A DNA stretch of 64,000 bases from Flavobacterium sp. YJ01 (lineage in GTDB: Bacteria > Bacteroidota > Bacteroidia > Flavobacteriales > Flavobacteriaceae). This document shows positions 60,560 to 64,000 of this stretch, piece by piece. Below the pieces are notes generated by a model. It did not search any database. It had not been told where the DNA came from and saw only the letters and a list, made by a program, of their open reading frames with translations. The DNA lies in contig NZ_CP119757.1 in assembly GCF_029320955.1 (NCBI RefSeq), positions 5,146,001 through 5,210,000 on the forward strand, given 5' to 3'. Numbering within the stretch: the stretch's first letter is position 1; the number at the start of each line of letters is the position of its first letter. The position numbers were made by a program, and so were the translations under genes.

Positions 60560-61900
60560 TTAATTTTTTAATTTATTTTCTGAAGCTGTCTTGATAAAAC
60601 TCTCACTGTCTATCATATAAGCCGCATTACTGGCGATATTCCAATTACTGATGTCTTGGTCTATTAGCACCATTCCATCACCATTATTTTTCGTTTTAAC
60701 TTCTCTGGGAACAAACACGTCCTGCTCTTTTTTGAAAACGATGGATTTATTTCCTAAATTAAGAACGGCGCTTTGCGGAAGCCACCAGCCTTTACTGACA
60801 ATAGGAATGGCTGCAGTTACTAATTTTCCGGTCTGAAATTTATTATCCTGCAAATAAATCCGTGCTATGGTAAAGTTGCTTCCCTCTTTAAAGACGGGTT
60901 GAATGAGTCCGATAGTACCAGTATACACGGTTTGCTTATCTGAGGGTTCATAAAACACCAACTTTTGTCCTTTTTTAATCTGGGATGATACCGATGGATC
61001 AAAAGCAAACTCAGCGATAAGGTTTTTGTTGGTATAAATTGTAAAAAGAGATTGTCCTGCACCAACATATTGTCCTTCTCTTAGCATAATAGCAGAGGAA
61101 GTAGGGGTAGATGCGCTGCTATTTGATGCTGCACTGCTACTTGAACCCATTGCGCCCATGCCATCATCTGACGGTGCGCTTTGAGGCGAAGCCGCAGGAG
61201 CTGCTGTAGAAGCATTTGCCGCTGCCGTGTTGTCTAAGATGTACCCGGTGGCATTACTGTAAACAGGAATGCGATAGGAGATTTTACCTGTTTTTAATAC
61301 CTGTTGAATTTGCCCCTGCTGCATACCCAGGAGAGACAGTCTGTCTTTTGCTTTTTGAAGCATCGGATTGTTTGGGTCAGATTGATAAATAAACAACAAC
61401 TCTCTTTGCGCGGCAGCCAGATCAGGGGAATAGATTTCCATGATCAACTGTCCTTTTTTTACGGGCTGGTAATTATAATTAATCAGCAGACGCTCAATCC
61501 TTCCGCTTACCCTGCTGGAAATGCTGGTCTGCTCGCGGGTATCGTAGGTAATAATTCCCTGTACATGCATGGAGAATATTTTAGTACTCTGGTCAGCTTT
61601 TATGACAGATATATTTGAAACGACTTGTTCGTTAACTGGTTTTAGCAGGTGTTTTAAGCTGCTGTCTATGGCTGTTTCCGTTCCAGCGGTATGCCTTGGG
61701 ACCAATTCCATCCCGCATATTGGGCAGCTGCCGGGCTTATCCTGAATAACTTCGGGATGCATTGGACAAGTATATTCCTGATTTGTACTATGCTGGTGTG
61801 CTGGCTTATTGTTAGGCTCGGTTTTCTTGTTACAGGCTGTCAATAATAATATCGAAACGAATAACAATCCGACTAACTTAGCGATAGAGTTCTTTTTCAT
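60560..61900 (-). CDS. Second RND efflux periplasmic adaptor, CusB-like, with heavy-metal-binding module
   Basis: A 446-residue adaptor from ATG 61900; an upstream TTG at 61909 is less likely. Lipobox LLTAC near residue 20, then a heavy-metal-binding module ([16 protein letters not shown]). The core has [40 protein letters not shown] and [15 protein letters not shown]. An unusually long low-complexity loop (about 230-265, rich in Ala, Ser, Pro, Thr and Gly) interrupts the barrel region. The gene start overlaps the TolC-like gene end by 23 bases. Two different adaptors may be needed for one pump, or one replaces the other under different conditions. Confidence 0.9.
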   Translation of the reverse strand: MKKNSIAKLVGLLFVSILLLTACNKKTEPNNKPAHQHSTNQEYTCPMHPEVIQDKPGSCPICGMELVPRHTAGTETAIDSSLKHLLKPVNEQVVSNISVIKADQSTKIFSMHVQGIITYDTREQTSISSRVSGRIERLLINYNYQPVKKGQLIMEIYSPDLAAAQRELLFIYQSDPNNPMLQKAKDRLSLLGMQQGQIQQVLKTGKISYRIPVYSNATGYILDNTAAANASTAAPAASPQSAPSDDGMGAMGSSSSAASNSSASTPTSSAIMLREGQYVGAGQSLFTIYTNKNLIAEFAFDPSVSSQIKKGQKLVFYEPSDKQTVYTGTIGLIQPVFKEGSNFTIARIYLQDNKFQTGKLVTAAIPIVSKGWWLPQSAVLNLGNKSIVFKKEQDVFVPREVKTKNNGDGMVLIDQDISNWNIASNAAYMIDSESFIKTASENKLKN

Positions 61901-63125
61901 AATCGACAATCATTTGATATAGTTTTAATTTTTCATCTAATAAGTTATTCTGCAGCATATTTAAAGCTTCCCAGGAGTCAATTACTACAGGAATCTGCAG
62001 TTTGTTTTCCTGATAGTTCAGAAAGTTTACATCCAGCGATTTTTGCATTGAAGGGATTATTTTTGTTTCGAGTCCCTGGATTCTTTTTTGCATGGTCAGT
62101 ATTTCATATTGCATACCATATAACATACCCTGGGTTTCCTGCAGCATGGCGGATTTCTCTTTCTCCATTGCCTGTACATTATATTGCATTGCTTTAACAT
62201 CTGATTTATACATTTTTGATGACCATGGAGCAATAGGAATAGACATCATTGCCATTACCGAATAGGCTTTGGGCATCATTTTATCGAAAGAATTCATGTG
62301 GTCAAACTGGATTTTAAAAGAGGGATTTTTCTCCGCTTTCATCGCCTGAATACTGAGCTGCATCGATTCAATTCCCGCATCCATCTTTTTAATATCTCCC
62401 CGCACAGCAGCAAGACTTGTGGTGTCGTGCAAAGCAGGGTTGAAGACAGGAGTAATACTTGTGTCGATTGAAAAATCAGCATTGCCAGGCTGGTTCATCA
62501 AGCTGTTGAGCCATGCTCTTGCTTTTGCGATTTCACCTTCCTGCATGCGGATCATATTTTTGTTCTCTTCAATCCTTGCGTCAATCTTGTATACATTACC
62601 CAATTGCGACTGATTGTAAGGATAGCGTACTTCCTCAATCTTTTTCATGGTCAACATTATCTTTTCGTTCTGATCCAAAACTTTCATTCGCTCTTCGGCT
62701 ACCATCCAGCTGTAGTAGAGCTGTTTGGCCTGCGCTTTATAGTCGTTAAGGGTAACGGTCCGCGTAGCGTTCTCAATATTTCCTTGGGACTGGATAAATT
62801 TTTTCTTCTTGTTTAGCTTTCCTATATTGGGGATATCTTGTTCAACTCTGAACATTAAAGATCCTTTGTCGCGGTCATCCATAACTTCCTGAAAAGGATA
62901 GGGTGTCATAAATGTCCCAACACCCACCATTGGTGCCATCCATGCCGTTGCGGCATCAGCACTATATTTGTACCCTTCAGCCTTTAGGCTATAGCTTTGC
63001 AGGAGCACGTTTTTTTTATCAATCCTGTGAAGGATTGTATCAAGAGACAAGACCTGTTGGGTCTGGCTCAATAGCTGTAATGGCAGTAAAAGCAATAGTA
63101 CTGCCAGTATTTTAATGTTTGACAT
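61878..63125 (-). CDS. TolC-family outer-membrane efflux protein
   Basis: A protein of about 415 residues from ATG 63125 (63128 is also possible; the start at 63161 lies in the cusA end). It has a signal peptide ending near LLSQ. Long coiled-coil segments ([40 protein letters not shown]) and a repeat of that pattern in the second half fit the TolC/CusC helical tunnel. Unlike many TolC proteins it has a Met-rich stretch ([26 protein letters not shown]). It overlaps the cusA end by 14 bases, so the pump operon is translationally linked. Confidence 0.88.
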   Translation of the reverse strand: MSNIKILAVLLLLLPLQLLSQTQQVLSLDTILHRIDKKNVLLQSYSLKAEGYKYSADAATAWMAPMVGVGTFMTPYPFQEVMDDRDKGSLMFRVEQDIPNIGKLNKKKKFIQSQGNIENATRTVTLNDYKAQAKQLYYSWMVAEERMKVLDQNEKIMLTMKKIEEVRYPYNQSQLGNVYKIDARIEENKNMIRMQEGEIAKARAWLNSLMNQPGNADFSIDTSITPVFNPALHDTTSLAAVRGDIKKMDAGIESMQLSIQAMKAEKNPSFKIQFDHMNSFDKMMPKAYSVMAMMSIPIAPWSSKMYKSDVKAMQYNVQAMEKEKSAMLQETQGMLYGMQYEILTMQKRIQGLETKIIPSMQKSLDVNFLNYQENKLQIPVVIDSWEALNMLQNNLLDEKLKLYQMIVDYEKELYR

Positions 63126-64000
63126 CATGTACTTCAAGTTTGCCATATTTTCGTAATTCATATTCTTTAGACATTAGGAAAATAAGCGGGGTTACTAATA
63201 AGATATGTACGGCAGAGGTAAATACGCCGCCAATCATAGGCAATACGATTGGTTTCATTACATCCATTCCGACACCATTGGACCAAAGGACAGGCACTAA
63301 TCCAAATAATGAGACACAGACGGTCATTAGTTTTGGGCGTAATCTCTTTGCGGCGCCGTGTACCACATATTCTCTGAGATCGTCTTTAGTAATGGTTTCT
63401 CTTGAATTACCTTTGGCCTTGATAAGCTGCTCCATTGCATCATTGAGATAGATAACCATCACAATTCCGGTTTCCACGGCAATACCAAACAAGGCTATAA
63501 AACCTACAGCTACTGCCACTGATAGATTGACATCCCAGAAAAAAATTATATAGGCACCTCCAATCAAAGCAAAAGGCACTGTTATAAGACTTAAGAAGGC
63601 TTCTCTAAGGGAATTAAAGGCAAAATAGAGGGAGAAGAAAATAATAAGCAATACTATCGGTGCAATGATTTTAAGGGTCTTTTCTCCGCTGATCAGGTTC
63701 TCATATTGTCCGCTCCATTCTATAAAGTACCCTTCGGGAAGTATATTTTTGGCACTTTCTAATTTTTTCATAGCTTCCTGTACGGTTCCCCCCATATCAC
63801 GATCACGTATGTTGAACATGACTGCCCCGCGAAGGAGTGCATTTTCTGAACTAATCATTGGAGGGCCATCTACGAATTTAATATCGGCAACAGAAGATAG
63901 GGGCACCTCTCCAAAGGTTGGAGACTGCAGGGGAATGCGTTTAATGCGTTCTACGCTATTTCTATAGTCCTGTGCCATACGAACGCTTATTGAAAATCGT
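63112..64000 (-). CDS. cusA: CusA/CzcA-type heavy-metal RND efflux permease, C-terminal part (partial)
   Basis: About 296 C-terminal residues; the frame continues past the window edge (RFSISVRMAQDYR). Marks of the RND heavy-metal subgroup: IPLQSPTFGEVPLSSVADIK, VMFNIRDRDMGGTVQEAMKK, ITVPFALIGGAYIIFFW, VAVGFIALFGIAVETGIVMV, HGAAKRLRPKLMTVCVSLFG and GGVFTSAVHILLVTPLIF. It is the inner-membrane proton-driven pump that takes metal, here probably Cu/Ag, to the TolC-like channel. Full family length is about 1030-1250 residues, so roughly three quarters is outside. Confidence 0.92.
   Translation of the reverse strand, partial: RFSISVRMAQDYRNSVERIKRIPLQSPTFGEVPLSSVADIKFVDGPPMISSENALLRGAVMFNIRDRDMGGTVQEAMKKLESAKNILPEGYFIEWSGQYENLISGEKTLKIIAPIVLLIIFFSLYFAFNSLREAFLSLITVPFALIGGAYIIFFWDVNLSVAVAVGFIALFGIAVETGIVMVIYLNDAMEQLIKAKGNSRETITKDDLREYVVHGAAKRLRPKLMTVCVSLFGLVPVLWSNGVGMDVMKPIVLPMIGGVFTSAVHILLVTPLIFLMSKEYELRKYGKLEVHDVKH

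Overview
The window reads as chromosomal DNA of a Flavobacterium-like member of the Bacteroidota. The signs are a SusC/SusD/SusE polysaccharide utilization cluster, a type IX secretion C-terminal domain on an exported enzyme, very few Shine-Dalgarno sequences, AT-rich intergenic DNA, and Bacteroidota-type metal-resistance genes (DUF6428, DUF3347, GDCCVxC, merTP, SigZ). No rRNA, CRISPR array, phage structural gene or conjugation gene was seen, and I noticed no tRNA while reading by eye.

Layout. (1) 1-13.8 kb, plus strand: a polysaccharide utilization locus. It holds the end of a GH92 mannosidase-like gene, a GH43 enzyme, SusC, SusD and SusE-like proteins, a secreted GH43 with six ricin-type repeats and a T9SS tail, and a GH31 enzyme with a PA14-like tail. 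(2) 13.8-19.1 kb: three copies of a dispersed hairpin-headed repeat separate a Crp/Fnr-CMD pair from an SDR-SnoaL-AraC group. (3) 19.1-28.4 kb: an exported basic protein; a minus-strand run of VIT1-type transporter, thioredoxin, ApbE, DUF4266 and DUF3570; a PAS histidine kinase; a beta-carbonic anhydrase; a small heat-shock protein; and a photolyase gene cut off at its 5' end. (4) 28.4-37.1 kb: a visibly AT-richer inserted module whose left edge truncates the photolyase. It carries an unknown gene, an excisionase-like HTH gene, an 801-aa protein with DNA-polymerase-like palm motifs, a type IIG restriction-modification enzyme, another unknown gene, and a repeat-rich, origin-like right end. No integrase is visible.

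(5) 37.1-64 kb: a metal-resistance island almost entirely on the minus strand. It contains a porin, an acr3 relic, a CDF exporter with a TonB receptor, a mercury-type module (ArsR, MerTP, GDCCVxC), a Cys-rich exported peptide, SigZ with a membrane protein, a full ars operon (ArsR, GNAT, DUF6428, ArsC, Acr3, metallophosphoesterase, Crp), and a long copper/silver operon (CusA, TolC-like, two CusB-like, DUF3347, CopA ATPase, a restriction-endonuclease-like protein, DUF2911, DUF305, and a multicopper oxidase with an extra C-terminal barrel-like domain).

How they work together. The PUL genes bind, import and cut a glycan. In the metal island, ArsR-type repressors sense metals and P-type, RND, CDF and ACR3 pumps move them outward. 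Periplasmic Cys/His/Met-rich domains and the oxidase handle copper outside the cytoplasm. The most unusual material is the inserted module with the polymerase-like gene and the five-copy intergenic repeat family.
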